Source: Artemia franciscana (Eukaryota > Arthropoda > Branchiopoda > Anostraca > Artemiidae). Taken from it: a stretch of DNA of 64,000 nucleotides. The notes beneath the pieces were generated by a model. It was not told where the DNA came from. It saw nothing but the letters and a program-made list of their open reading frames with translations, and did no database searches. The DNA is taken from NCBI RefSeq assembly GCF_032884065.1, contig NC_088873.1, forward strand, positions 28,133,658 through 28,197,657. Reading direction: 5' to 3'. Positions within the stretch are counted from its first letter, which is position 1. Each line of letters starts with the position of its first letter. The translations under genes and the position numbers were made by a program. Positions 52,110 to 63,323 of the stretch are shown piece by piece.

Positions 52110-53040
52110 TAAAATTTGTGTTTTTTTTTTATCTTTGCTTGTACTTTTTGGTAGCCAGCGTTAAACCCCCTGGAAAATTCCCCCCCCCCGTAGACAAAGC
52201 CCAGAAAATAGCCCTCCACGAATCCCCCCAGAAAATTCCACCCCAGGCAAAGGACTGGAACTCTCAATTTCTGATCCAGTGAGAACCTGCGACCTTGAGG
52301 TGGAGTTGGGGATGAGGGAAGGTCCTCCTCCACTACGGAATAAATTCTGCTCATTTTGGGGTAAGTATTATTCTTTACTTTCATAATAACAGCGTAGACA
52401 AGAAATATTCCCAGATATCGTAAGGGAGTAGATATCAATTTATACATTTTTGATGCATTTTTAAAAAGTTTTTTTTTTGTACCCCTCCCTTTCCCCTAAA
52501 AAAACTTTGCTGGAAAACGCCTTTTTGCTGCCTTTTTGCTGGAAAACTTTTTCACCGAAAAGGGGCTTATCAGTACGATTTTAAAAACTATCAGAAATTA
52601 AAGTCTTTTTTCAAATGAAAGTGCGCTAAGAAAGATTTTTCACCCCAGATCATCTGCAAGACATTTTCTGGGTGGAATTTTCAGCTAGAATGGAATTGTC
52701 TTCGGGAATTTCCCTGGAAAGGGGAGAGGTCATTTTTACGCGAAAACGTAGTCCACTTTCCATGGTAGATTTTTCTGTGGATGAAGGAATTTTTCACGGA
52801 GGGGGAGCCGGATTTCTCCGGGTTATTAAAAATGATCAGAAATTAAATTATAAAAAAACCTCTTCAGCTGAAGTAAGGAGCAACATCAACACAAAACAGA
52901 CAGAAATCGTTACGTATACAAGAGAGGTTTCCCCTCCTCAAGACCTTGCTCTTTAAGCTAAAGTTTTGACTTTTGTCCCAATAGAAACGACTCCTGAAAC
53001 ACGATGGCCGTTTACCAAGAATAGTAAGCTTTTTTTTTTA
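52110..53040. repeat. Fold-back repeat family, partial copies
   Basis: CCTGGAAAATTCCCCCCCCC and related CCAGAAAATTCCACCCC blocks at 52165-52250, and GCTGAAGTAAGGAGCAACAT through TTGCTCTTTAAGCTAAAGTT at 52868-52968, match the arm and body of the 19.1 kb copy. Only one arm of the hairpin is clear here. Confidence 0.55.
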
Positions 53041-53110
53041 TGGCACTTGGTATTAACCAAGTGACATATAGCAGTCGCCAATTCTGTCGGTCTGTCTGTC
53101 GGTCTGTCGG

Positions 53111-53714
53111 TCCCGGTTTTGCTACTTTAGGCACTTCCAGGTAAGCTAGGACGATGAAATTTGGCAAGCGTATCAGGGACCGGACCAGATTAAATTAGAA
53201 CTAGTCGTTTTCCCGATTTGACCATCTGGGGGAGAGTGGGGGCCCGGTTAATTCGCAAAAAATAGAAAAAATGAAGTATTTTTAACTTATGAGCGGGTGA
53301 TTGGATCTTAATGAAATTTGATGTTTGGAATGATATTGTGTCTCAGAGCTCTTATTTTAAATCCCGACTGGGTCTGATGACATTGGGGGGAGTCGGAGGG
53401 GGAAAACCTAAAGTCCCGGTTTTGCTACTTTAGGCACTTCCAGGTAAGCTAGGACGATGAAATTTGGCAAGCGTATCAGGGACCGGACTAGATTAAATTA
53501 GAAATAGTCGTTTTCCCGATTTGACCATCTGGGGGGGGAGTAGGGGCCGGTTAATTCGGAAAAATAGAAAAAATGAAGTATTTTTAACTTATGAGCGGGT
53601 GATTGGATCTTAATGAAATTTGATGTTTGGAATGATATTGTGTCTCAGAGCTCTTATTTTAAATCCCGACTGGGTCTGATGACATTGGGGGGAGTTGGAG
53701 GGGGGAAACCTAAA
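53111..53714. repeat. Recent 303-bp tandem duplication
   Basis: 53111-53413 and 53414-53714 are nearly identical from TCCCGGTTTTGCTACTTTAG onward, differing only at a few positions and in G-tract lengths. They are far closer to each other than other units of the same element, so this is a young event. Confidence 0.85.
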
Positions 53715-54834
53715 ATCTTGGAAAACACTTAGAGTAGAGGGATCGGGATGAAACTTGATGGGAAAAATAAGCGCAAGTCCTAGATACATGATTGACATAA
53801 TCGGAACTTATTTGTTCTCTTTGGGGTAGTTGGGGGGGGGGAGTAAGTCTTAAAAATTAGAAAAATGAGGTATTTTCAACTTGCGAACGGGTGATCGGAT
53901 CTCAATGAAATTTGATGTTTAGAAGGATATCGTGTCTTAGAGCTCTTATTTTAAATCCCGACCAGATCTTGTGATGGGGGCGGGGAGTTGGGAGGGGGAA
54001 CCTAAAACTTGGAAAACACTTAGAGTGGAGGGATCGGGATGAAACATGGTAGGAAAAATAAACACAAGTCCTAGATAGATGATTGACATAAACGGAACGG
54101 ATCCGCTCTCTTTTGGGTAGTTGGGGGGGGGGGGTTAATTCTGAAAAATTAGAAAAAATGAGGTATTTTTAACTTACGAACGGGTGATTGGATCTCCATG
54201 AAATTTGATTTTTAGAAGGATATCGTGGCTCAAAGCTCTTATTTTAAATCCTGACCGGATCTGGTGACATTGGGGGAAGTTTGGGGTGGGGAGACCTAAA
54301 ATGATGGGAAACGCTTAGATTGGAGGGATTGGGATGAAACTTGGTTGGAAAAATAAGCAAAAGTCTTGCATACGTAATTTACATAATTGGAACGGATCCG
54401 CTCAATTGCGGGGGGGGGGGGGGTAATTCTGAAAAATAAGAAAAATAACGTATTTTTAACTTACGAAGGAGTGATCAGATCTTCATGAAACTTCATATTT
54501 AGAAGGACCTCGTAACTCTGATATCTTATTTTAAATCTCAACCGGATCAAACGTAATTGGGGGGGGGCAGTTGGGGGGACCGGAAATCTTAGAAAATACT
54601 TAAAGCGGTGAGATCAGGATGAAACTGGATGGGAAGAATAGAAACCTGTCTAAGATACGTGACTGACATAACTGGACCGGATCTGCTCTCTTTGGTGGAA
54701 TTGGGAGGGGGGAGGTAATTTTGAAAATTGAGGTATTTGTAACTTACGAAAGGGTGACCAGATCTTAATGAAATTTGATATTTAGAAGGATCTTGTGCTA
54801 TAAAGTTTAACTTTAGGTTCTGACCTTCTCACAA

Positions 54835-54990
54835 GTGCCAAATGAGCTCTTGGCTCTTGGCTCTTCCGACCTCGTACCATATGAGCTCTCGGCTCTTCCG
54901 ACCTCGTCCAAATGAGCTCTTGGCTCTTCCGACCTCGTACCATATGAGCTCTCGGCTCTTCCGACCTCGTCACAAGTGCCATATGAGCTC
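54835..54990. repeat. Short tandem repeat with AGCTC motifs
   Basis: Blocks TGAGCTCTTGGCTCTTCCGA and CCTCGTACCATATGAGCTCT alternate four to five times; the unit is about 32-36 bp. A single copy lies at 23830-23870. Confidence 0.75.
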
Positions 54991-55124
54991 TTAGCTCTTG
55001 TTTTAATTTGCAACCACCTGCTATGAAACGGTCTCAGTGGGTGTAGAGTGGGGAGAGGGAATGGTGTCTGAAACAACCTTGAGGGAGCCGGATTTTTTGG
55101 CATGATCTAATTAATAGAAAGAAA

Positions 55125-55450
55125 TAAAAATTTAAAAAAACAAGTTTTTTCAACTTAAAGTACAGAGGAACATTGAAAAAGACAGATATTAGTCCGAACA
55201 TGAGTGGGGCTGCACCCTCCTAAATCCGTTGCTCATTAAACTAACGTCTCTATTGCTTTGATAAAGCTTTTTATTCTAATTAACGGCCTTTATGTTTAAG
55301 AAGTCTTTCTTTAGGAATTGGGAAAAAAAATTCAAACTTTAGCGTAAAGAGAGAGAGAGATTAAAGAGGGAGAAGCCCCCTCATATATTGGAAAATTTCG
55401 TTTATTCAAGGTTTTAGTGCAGGTCCTTACTTTTAGCTGAAGACTTTTTC
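55125..55450. repeat. Fold-back repeat family, hairpin copy
   Basis: The left arm, AACAAGTTTTTTCAACTTAA onward (55138-55235), pairs with the right arm ending TTACTTTTAGCTGAAGAC (about 55340-55447). The GCTGCACCCTCCTAAA region pairs with AGAGGGAGAAGCCCCC. Arms are more diverged than at 19.1 kb. An AGAGAGAGAGA run lies near 55350. Confidence 0.65.
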
Positions 55451-55499
55451 TATTTAATTTCACAAAAAGGTTACTGTATTGAAATAGACGACAGTTCGT

Positions 55500-58400
55500 T
55501 AACACAGGATTGTGATTAATGGATAATTCTTCTGGGCTTTGTCTGTTTTGGTGGGTGTTTTCAGGCTGAAAAATCTCTTCCTAGCTAATTTTCTACTATG
55601 GGTTGCCTCTCTATGGTACCAACACATTTGTAGGCATGGATATATAATGACTAGGAAGTAATAGGCTTGAGACTGTCTGTGCAGGATTTCGACTCTTGTT
55701 GATACAAGAGGATCGTCAAGTACTGAAAACCATGTTGTGACAAAAAAATAGGCCCAGCACAGCACAAAGCCTCCCCTCGTACTGGAGGTCCCAGGATCTT
55801 TCTGCAGTCCTTTTTTAAGCCGGCATATGCGCTTTGGTGAAGACTTGAAAAGATGCGTTAGTCCCCGTCCTGCATTGGTATCCAGGACCATTACTTTTTC
55901 TGAGACCAAATATATTCTATGATTCAAAGAACATAAAAACTGGAACTTCGAATGTTTTGGCGTAAAAAGTAAGTATCGTATCGACGTTTTGACCGACGAA
56001 TTGAGACAATTTAAACTGGACTTATTAGGAGTTTCAGAAACTCATATCCCAGGGATAGAAAGAAAGACATTAGGTGATAGAGAATTTGTTTACTCAGGCA
56101 GAAAGGATGGGGTACATAGACAGGGAGTAGGGCTCAGGATGAATAAGGAAGCTGCTAAGTCTTGTTTAGGATGGGAAGGTATTAATACTGTGAATACTAA
56201 TCACTTATTTTATGACTAAAAAGTTCAGGGTATTATTTATAGCAGTATATGCCTCTGTAGAGCTGACTGACGGAGATACTAGAGATTCAGATGAATTTTA
56301 CTTACAGTTACAGAAGCAAAAATACAGGATCACAGGCAGTTTTTATTAGGTTTTAACGCCTAGGTCGTTAGAAATAAGGATAGACGGTATCCTAGCCTAG
56401 ATAAATTTGGTGTAGGAAAAGAAAACAGCAATGGCTACATACTGTTACGACTTTTTAGGCATAACAATCTAGTTTTAACCCACACGGTGTTTGGTTATGA
56501 AATAGCCCTTCAGTTAACGTGGTATTCACGTGATGTTAAGACAGCAAACTATTGATTATATTATTGTAAACCGGAGACAAGCAGGATCAATACAAGATAC
56601 TAGGGCATATAGGAGTGCTGTTATGATGTTAAAAGTAAACATCACCATCTGGTAGTGTTTAGGGTTAGTTTAAAGTTGAGATCTCGGAAGAGTAACTAAC
56701 TCCCGAGAAGTTTTAATATTAGTAGACTCTAAGAACAGAATTTGACAGAAAGTTTTCAGGAAGAGTTGAATACTAAACTGGAGAGTTTAAAATTTGACAA
56801 TTCGGAAGATGGATGGAATTATTTTAGAAAGACAATTTTGAAGTTGCTAATGGTGTCATAGGGAAAAAAGTTAAGCTGTTAGGAATATTAGTGAAAAAGC
56901 TGTATATTTAATAGTGAGGAGAAGGGGCTTGTATAAGAATTATCTGAGAGATAGATCATATGAAAACAAAAAGAATGTAAAGAAAGTAGAGAAAGCATTA
57001 AAATATGAAGTAAGGAGGTTTGAAGTAAAGACCATGGATAAAATTGCTGAGGATCAGGAAGATGCAGATATACGGCATATTAGTAAAATATTTTACTGGT
57101 GGGTTAATAAATTAAGAGAGAGTAGTCAATCTGGACCTGTCCAGTTAAAGATAAGAACGGGGCCACAGTTAGAGATAAGAAAGAGCTAAAGGGAGATAGG
57201 GACAACATTTTGAGAATGTGCTAAACCGAGATAATGTTGCAGGAAACGATATCCAAGAAAATGAAAAAGTCTGTGATACCTTAGATGTGAAGGAAGATTT
57301 GTTTTTTGAGGAAGAATTAGCGACAGTACTAAAAGGATAAAAAAAAACAATCAGGCTCCAACTGCTCATATTGTGGTAAATGTATTTCTTAAATATGGCG
57401 GCTCTGAGGTTAGAAATAAGCTACTGAAGATCATGAATATGATTTTTGTAAAAGGGAAAGTACCTAGCGACTCCAGGAAATTAAACCACTATATAAAAAA
57501 GGTGATAAGAGTGAGTGTGGTAATTATCGAGGCATTAGTCTGGTCTCTGTAGGTAGCAAATTACTTAGTAATAAGATACATTTTAGACTGAGATGCTGTA
57601 GACAAAGTTTTAAAAGAAGAACAGTGTGGTTTTAGAAAAGAGTAGAGGATGTTTAGACCAAATTTTCACTCTTAGGTTAATAATTGAGAAGTACCCGAGT
57701 TATCGAACACCTTTAGTCCTCAGTTTCACATATTATGAGAAAACGTTTGACTCTGTTGATAGAAGAGCTTTAGTAAATGTTTTTCCCATTGTATTGGTAT
57801 CCCCCATTATATGCATCATTTTAATGGATTTGTCTTAAGAAGCACAGATAAGGCAATGGGCGACCATGCAATCTAATGGGGAGGAAAAAGTCTCCTGGAC
57901 TTAGATTATGCTGATAATTTAAGCATCCTCGATCAAAATGTGAGCAAAATGAATGAACTGTTAGAGGTTTTGCGAATTCATGGTGCTAGGGCAAGTTTGA
58001 AAATAAATGTTAAGAAGGCTAAGACTAGGAATAAGTGAAGATGAAAAGGTGACGTTGGATAACGAAAAGATTGATCAGACTGACAGCTGCACTTACCTTG
58101 GTAGCATTATTAGTAAAGCCCGATAGGAGCAGTGAAGATGTTAAAAGTAGAATTGCCAAGGCTCAGGGTGTTTTTTCAAAGTAAAATTTTTTTTTGTAAG
58201 AATGGGAAGATAAGTCTGCAAACCAAGATTAGAATATTGGAAGCTACAGGGATGACAGTGGTCAAATATGGCTCGAAAGAATGGACGCTCCAAAAAGCGG
58301 ATGAAGATTTGCTATATGTTTTTCAGAGATTAACTACGGATTGTTCTGGGTACCCGGCGGACTGATCGTATTTCAAACAGTAAGCTGTACGAAAAATGTG

Positions 58401-58725
58401 GTTCAACTCCGCTTTCTAGGGCTATAATGAGAGAAAGCTTGAGATGGCTAGGACACGTTCTACGGACGAAGGATGACAGATTGCCAAAGATTGTCCTTTT
58501 CGGCCAACCGGCTAGAGTTAAATAGAAAGTAGGTCGTCCCCAGTTGGGGTGGGACCATGTCATAAACAAAGATTTAAAGGAAACGGGAGCTTCTTGGGAG
58601 GGTGAACAGAGGGAGGCTTTGAATAGTTTGGGATGGAGGAGGAGCGTGCGTATCTGGGTTGGCCTCAGGCGGTTTGGAGCTGCGGCGAGTTGTTAGTAGT
58701 AGTAGCAATACCATTGAATATTATA
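55500..58725 (+). mobile_element. APE-type LINE, long but decayed copy
   Basis: In order: endonuclease start LDLLGVSETHIPG (56020-56058), then VYSGRKDGVHRQGVGL; scattered endonuclease pieces to about 56650; a charged linker including RRRGLYKNYLRDRSYENKK (56917-56973); RT pieces such as SFTYYEKTFDSVDRRALVN (family DYEKAFDSVDRRAL), DYADNL-like at about 57905 (the ADD region); VKYGSKEWTLQKADEDLL; and a C-terminal block with RWLGHVL, LPKIVLFGQPAR and WRRSVRIWVGLRRFGAA. It ends in GAGTTGTTAGTAGTAGTAG. Numerous stops and frameshifts are spread throughout. Sequence 55500-55975 is probably the element's 5' region. The family is common in invertebrates; the clade (RTE-like?) is uncertain. Confidence 0.85.
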
Positions 58726-58799
58726 AATACCAATAACAAATACTAAATTATCGAAAAAATCCGTGCCAGCTCGGAAGTATTACGGTTTCTGCCAATTTT

Positions 58800-59160
58800 T
58801 CAATAATATCTACGGACGGGGGCATTTCTGGAGTGATAGAAAAACAGATTCGAGATTGAAGTCTTATTCAACTGAAAGAATGCTAAGAATGCTTCAGGCT
58901 GAATCGTCTGCAAGCAATTTTGCAGGGAGGGGGGATTCTCAGCGAAGATGGAACTGTCCGGAGGGAATTCAATTATATAAAATTTCAACGAAGGAGATTT
59001 CCGCGAGGAGGAGGGTTGTCTCCTCCATATATAAAGGGTGTCCCCCTCCTTAATACCTTGCTCTTTACGCTGAAATTTGACTGTTTGCCCAAATCTTTTA
59101 AGAACGCCAAAATCTCTTTTTAATTACAATAGGAAGCTTTTTTTTAAAAAGTGCTAACAA
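58800..59160. repeat. Fold-back family partial copy
   Basis: GGGTGTCCCCCTCCTTAATA, CCTTGCTCTTTACGCTGAAA and CTTTTAAGAACGCC match the arm region of other copies. No clear opposite arm is present. Confidence 0.5.
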
Positions 59161-59277
59161 CTTTAATTTTTACTGGCCTTAGTAGGTCAACTTTATAAAA
59201 ACCGGTTCGATATAAAAATTTACTTTTAAATAAGCCCTTAAACAGCTGTCTATGATGTTTCAGGGCTCCATTAGTCA

Positions 59278-59342
59278 CAAAGAAAAAAAAAGAAGCAGAA
59301 GAAAAAGAAAAAATAGAAGCAGAAAAAAAAGAAAAAAAGACG
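59278..59342. repeat. GAA/AAG low-complexity tract
   Basis: About 65 bp of AGAAGCAGAAGAAAAAGAAA-type sequence. Open frames here are K/E or F-rich by composition. Confidence 0.7.
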
Positions 59343-61715
59343 ACACATGTAAATTTCTTGCGTACGGCACCTGTGGTCATGACAAGAAACAACTCTTTTC
59401 AGAAGATTGGAGCGCATCACTTTGGTCTTATAGACGTCAATCTGAAGCCCATTTGAACTGCAGTGACCTTTGAATTTGTCTTTTAGGTCACTATCGAACT
59501 GGGGGATTACTTGAAACCTCTCAATGAGATTGTATTTCAGCAGGGCTGACAAATCGCAGATAAATTTAAATCTTTCATCAGTGTTGTCACATAAAATATA
59601 GTTAATGACGGCTAAAACCAAAAGAATAGCAAATTTAGCATCTGGTGGGGCATCTCATCTTATTACCACCCACTCAAGAGTCCAAATCCCCTGGAAAAAG
59701 CTTATAGACGCACTTATATAGATGTCCCAGGAAGTCTGCTATCAGTAGTAGAATCTCTTTTCTAGCGCCTATCTGTTTCATATTCTGTAAAGCTATAATG
59801 TGGCGTAAACTTTTCGATTTGAAAATAAAAGGGGCGTGTTTAAAAATGTGAGTTTCTGGTAAATATAATAAAAACAAAAAAAAAATGTAATTTACCATAT
59901 GTAAAAAGTGCTTCGGTGATGTTACCACAAAAACTTCTTTTCATGCTTAACATCCAAGTTTATCTTGGATAAACTTGGTTACAGTGTACAGTGTACGTCG
60001 TCTTCCGGTTACAGTGTAAATAAAATACGAAAAGTCAAATGAAATTTTTGCTCTGACAATGTTCGAGTAAGGCTGCAGAAATTCGACCCAGAAGAATGAT
60101 TACATTCTAATCTTGAGTTACCACAACTGTCACGGAAACTAGCCATTTTTTCAAATACTGATTGAATACTAATATTGTCTCATATCTCAGAGAGAATGAA
60201 TTGCCCATTCGACCATAGAGCTAATTTTCTCCACTTATCAACTAATTGAAAGGTACTTCAAGTGCAGAGCAAAAATAATTCTACAACGAGGGATTTTCAG
60301 ATATGCTCTTAGCATAATGGCGTTATCCAAGGTTGTAGTCTCTCATGTTTTGAAATTTCTCTGTATATGTAACACTGTAAGTAGCTATAGCCAAAGACGG
60401 TGCTAGGATTGCCTGGAAAGCTACCGAAAAGTGAATTTAAGTTAAGAGGGCAAGGAAAATTAACAACCAATAGCTTCCGCCTCACGCAGGTAAGGATATA
60501 TAGGTGCAAAAGACCGAGAAATTTTGTAGCCCTGAAAGGATAAAATGCCAATGATCTCTAGCATATGTAACATATCCTGAACTTGGCCAATATAACCAAT
60601 ACGTTAGTCGTACTTCGTCAAAGTCTTCTGAGACTCTTCAAACGTACCAAATTATCTTCCTTCAATTCAACAGTCATCAGCTAAGGTGGGTTTGACACGT
60701 CCCGATAATATCTACGGTCATCATAACATAAACCGTTGGCGAATAACAAATAAACAGGGTTGCCCACACAATCAATGAATCGGATAGCCATTTGTGAGGC
60801 TTGAGGGATTGAGTAACCAACGAGAGCTGGGGTTTACTAACCAACAGCGGCGAAACCGGCCTTTTGAATATTGCCTATGTGATTGACAGAATGCCATGGT
60901 ATATGCCATGACCTTTCTGACTTGATAATCTCATCTTTAGAAACATTCGCCATCATTTTAAGAGGCTATTATAGAAAAAAAAATGAGAAGTCTCCTTAAC
61001 ATTTTATTTAAATTCAACGAAGAATATGACATGCTGAAAATTGGATGTATTTTATTTTCATGTGATACTCCGGCCAATTTTTCGAAAATACTTTGAAATT
61101 TCCACATCACTCCGTTCCCCAAATCTTGTCATATCCGTAAATGGATGAATTGTTTTTTCATGGAAAGATTTTTGCCATATCACAAAGTATTTGAATATTT
61201 TCAGAAATTTGACTCACCCTCCTCCTCCCACTGCCAGCCAGAGGGGCCCCTGGGGATGAACCACTTCCATGAACCTCTTTGTTTACTTAACTTTGTAATG
61301 CAAGCTAGAGGGCATTCCCTCCCGTTAAAATCCTATCAGGAAATTCCATCTAGTTTGGAAATTTGAAATTCTCCTCTTTGGAAATTTAGCTTGTTAAGGC
61401 ATGGCGAAACTTCCCACCAACGCGGAGCCGAACAATGAAACTTACAGTAAGATACATATACATGCATGAATATTTTGGCCTTAGTAGCTTCTTTCATGTC
61501 AGGTCCCCTTGAAAAAAAAATCTGGAACTTATAACAAGAGATTTTGACCATGGGCATGAATCACATTTAAGGCTTGAGGGATTGAGTAACCAACGGGATT
61601 GAGTTACTGAAATAAGTGAATATTGTAAAAATCAACTCACATATTCATTCAAAATCAGTTCCTTAAAAAAAGAAGATAAAAAAACCAAGACCACAAAAAT
61701 AGATAAACTAAAATT
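59343..61715. other. No confirmed gene
   Basis: The minus-strand frame at 59271-59621 includes GLQIDVYKTKVMRS, faintly like a LINE RT KT box, but nothing else supports it. The rest is AT-rich, with one exact 26-bp direct repeat at 60797-60822 and 61570-61595. Confidence 0.4.
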
Positions 61716-61721
61716 TTTGAT

Positions 61722-61984
61722 TCAGCATTTCCGGATTCCTTTCGGACAAACTTTCTTCAGTTTTTCAAAAATTTCGCTGTGCCCAGTCAGTGTTGCCAAC
61801 AATCCATCAGCAATAAGTTTCTCTGAATCATGGTGATAATTTATAGCTCCTCCCATTAAAGTTGTTACTTGACCTCCAGCCGCCAATACAATTGCATGTC
61901 CAGCGCAAGTATCCCATTTCTTGATATCTGTCACGTGTATATAGGCAGTAACTTCCCTTTTTGCCACCTTCATCATCTTATATC
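61722..61984 (-). CDS. BPNT2: Golgi 3'-phosphoadenosine phosphatase, last exon
   Basis: The product family (BPNT2, formerly IMPAD1, gPAPP) hydrolyses phosphoadenosine phosphate to AMP in the Golgi lumen and so sustains sulfation of glycans. The exon starts after TTTTTTTAG at 61984 in phase 1 and encodes GYKMMKVAKREVTAYIHV, then TDIKKWDTCAGHAIVLAAGG (family YIKKWDICAGNAILKALGG), then QVTTLMGGAINYHHDSE and a C-terminal tail to CPKGIRKC and TGA at 61724-61722. WDxCAG is the conserved metal/substrate motif of the inositol monophosphatase superfamily. There are 86 full codons before the stop. Earlier exons would lie to the right and were not found within the window, so they are probably beyond 64000. 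Confidence 0.88.
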
Positions 61985-61989
61985 CTAAA

Positions 61990-62790
61990 AAAATGGTTCT
62001 TACCTTTAGATTTACAGAATTATAAGAAAAAGGAATTAGTAAATACGATAGAATTAAAAAACCTTTGTTTTGGTTTAAATCTAAATCTTCCATATCATTT
62101 TCATACAAAAGGCCATAACGCTTCTAATCTTGGTAAACAAAGATATCTTTTTTTCCACATCTCATATATTATGTTCTAATATTATAGATTATTTTTCTAA
62201 AAAAGAATAGGTTTTAAAATTTTAGTTGCAGTTGCAGAGGGGAATCAAAATTATTCTTCAAACGATTTTCCTCAACTGAACTTACATTTTCTGTGAAAGT
62301 AAGAAATGTGGGCAAATACCCACATCCGCCGAAGTTTTCAGCTTTTATACAAGTTCATACGGGGGAATATTGAACACACTAAAAAGCATATTATACATTA
62401 CCTAACTGAATATTTCGCCTATATTTCTAATAACTGTCTTCAGAGGAATAAAAATGTAAAACAATGAAACCAATGAGAAACTGACTTACAAAAATAAAAA
62501 ATCATTTACAAATTTCAACATAGTCTCGCCTTCGTTACCTCACAAAGTATCAGCCAGAACTGACAAAGATGTAAGTGATCCAAGCCTTCGTGTCATTGAA
62601 TCTTCTTAAAAATTTTAATATTTCCTTATTACATTATGTTCTTTTACAGATAGCCTTGTCTGTCTTTTGTCTGTCAGTCTATTCAGTGGATTAATGCTAA
62701 AATTGCCTCTCACTCAATCGTACTATTTGTCTTGGCTATCTCTACAATTAGCCATGGCTTGATACCCACAACCATACGATTTTAATTCAA
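61990..62790. other. Probably BPNT2 intron; nothing recognised
   Basis: AT-rich sequence between the last BPNT2 exon and the uncertain Ig-like piece, with no further BPNT2 motif. Confidence 0.4.
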
Positions 62791-62792
62791 AA

Positions 62793-63089
62793 TCAACGGA
62801 CTCGGTAGAAGCCATCGGCCTCGACCTCGTTTTGAAAAAACCCTATAATTTGGGCTGAAACATTCTGATTGGCCTTCACCTTTAAATGCGAGGGTATGTC
62901 TCCATTCCATGCTCTGTTGCTTCGATTCGGGCGTGATATCCAAAGCCCATGTTTCACCCAAAGTACAACATGACTCAAAAAGCCGTCACCATCTTCGTTA
63001 CTTTGAGCTAAGAACTTCATATCACACCCAAATCTTTCATTTTTATTGTCATTTGTTAGGAGTTTTGTGCCCAACGTGAGCACACTTAT
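62793..63089 (-). pseudogene. Possible Ig V-set exon or relic (sidestep-like)
   Basis: After a candidate acceptor CTATTTAG at 63090, the minus strand reads ISVLTLGTKLLTNDNK, then ERFGCDMKFLAQSNEDGD, then LSHVVLWVKHGLWISRP, and ends EVEADGFYRVR just before a stop. A Cys about 20 residues before VLW and the D-G-F-Y-R-x-R ending resemble an Ig V-set domain of the insect sidestep/beat type, where the end is DEGxYRCRVDF. The second Cys is replaced by Val. One base beyond, another frame would continue with DFEL. The resemblance is short and may be chance. It would lie inside the BPNT2 intron on the same strand, or belong to an older gene copy. Confidence 0.25.
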
Positions 63090-63323
63090 CTAAATAGGTA
63101 TTAATAAAAAATTTCGTAAAGCACTTTTCTGGAAGCACTTCTCAAGAATCCTCGCTGTCTGTAACCAAAGCAGGGCGACCAGAGCGGTCTTCATTATGGA
63201 TGTTGTCACGGCCATCTTTGTACCCACTTTGCTTTCACTCATAGCAGAATCAGTGAACACTTCGCAAGTCTGTCGGCGAATTTCTGCAGCAGACAGGCTG
63301 GTTGCTGACAAAAACCATATCAA
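63090..63323 (-). other. Open frame with signal-peptide-like segment
   Basis: The frame contains MKTALVALLWLQTARI at 63196-63149, hydrophobic and signal-peptide-like, upstream of the possible Ig piece on the same strand. No strong donor follows it and no family is recognised. It may be the first exon of the same relic. Confidence 0.2.

Larger units (their letters stand above)
53041..55010 (+). repeat. Long dispersed element with internal ~290-bp tandem units
   Basis: Begins with GGCACTTGGTATTAACCAAG, a hairpin-forming end, then a GTCGGTCTGTCTGTCGG tract. Tandem units follow, each with ATGAAATTTGATRTTTAGAAGG, CAGAGCTCTTATTTTAAATC, GGGATCGGGATGAAACTTG, AGTCCTAGATACATGATTG and a G-tract near GATCCGCTCTCTTTGG. 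At least five units are visible to 54780. The end carries repeated AGAGCTCTTGGCTCTTCCGA blocks. It is the same family as 23.8-25.5 kb in the opposite orientation. No protein is encoded. Confidence 0.8.

Noticed and set aside
55499-55927. 142-codon minus-strand frame
   Set aside because: It lies antisense to what is probably the 5' region of the LINE; no family was recognised and it contains no supported splice or start context.
59271-59621. Minus-strand frame with GLQIDVYKTKVMRS, like a LINE KT box
   Set aside because: One short resemblance only; half the frame is poly-Phe from a GAA tract.
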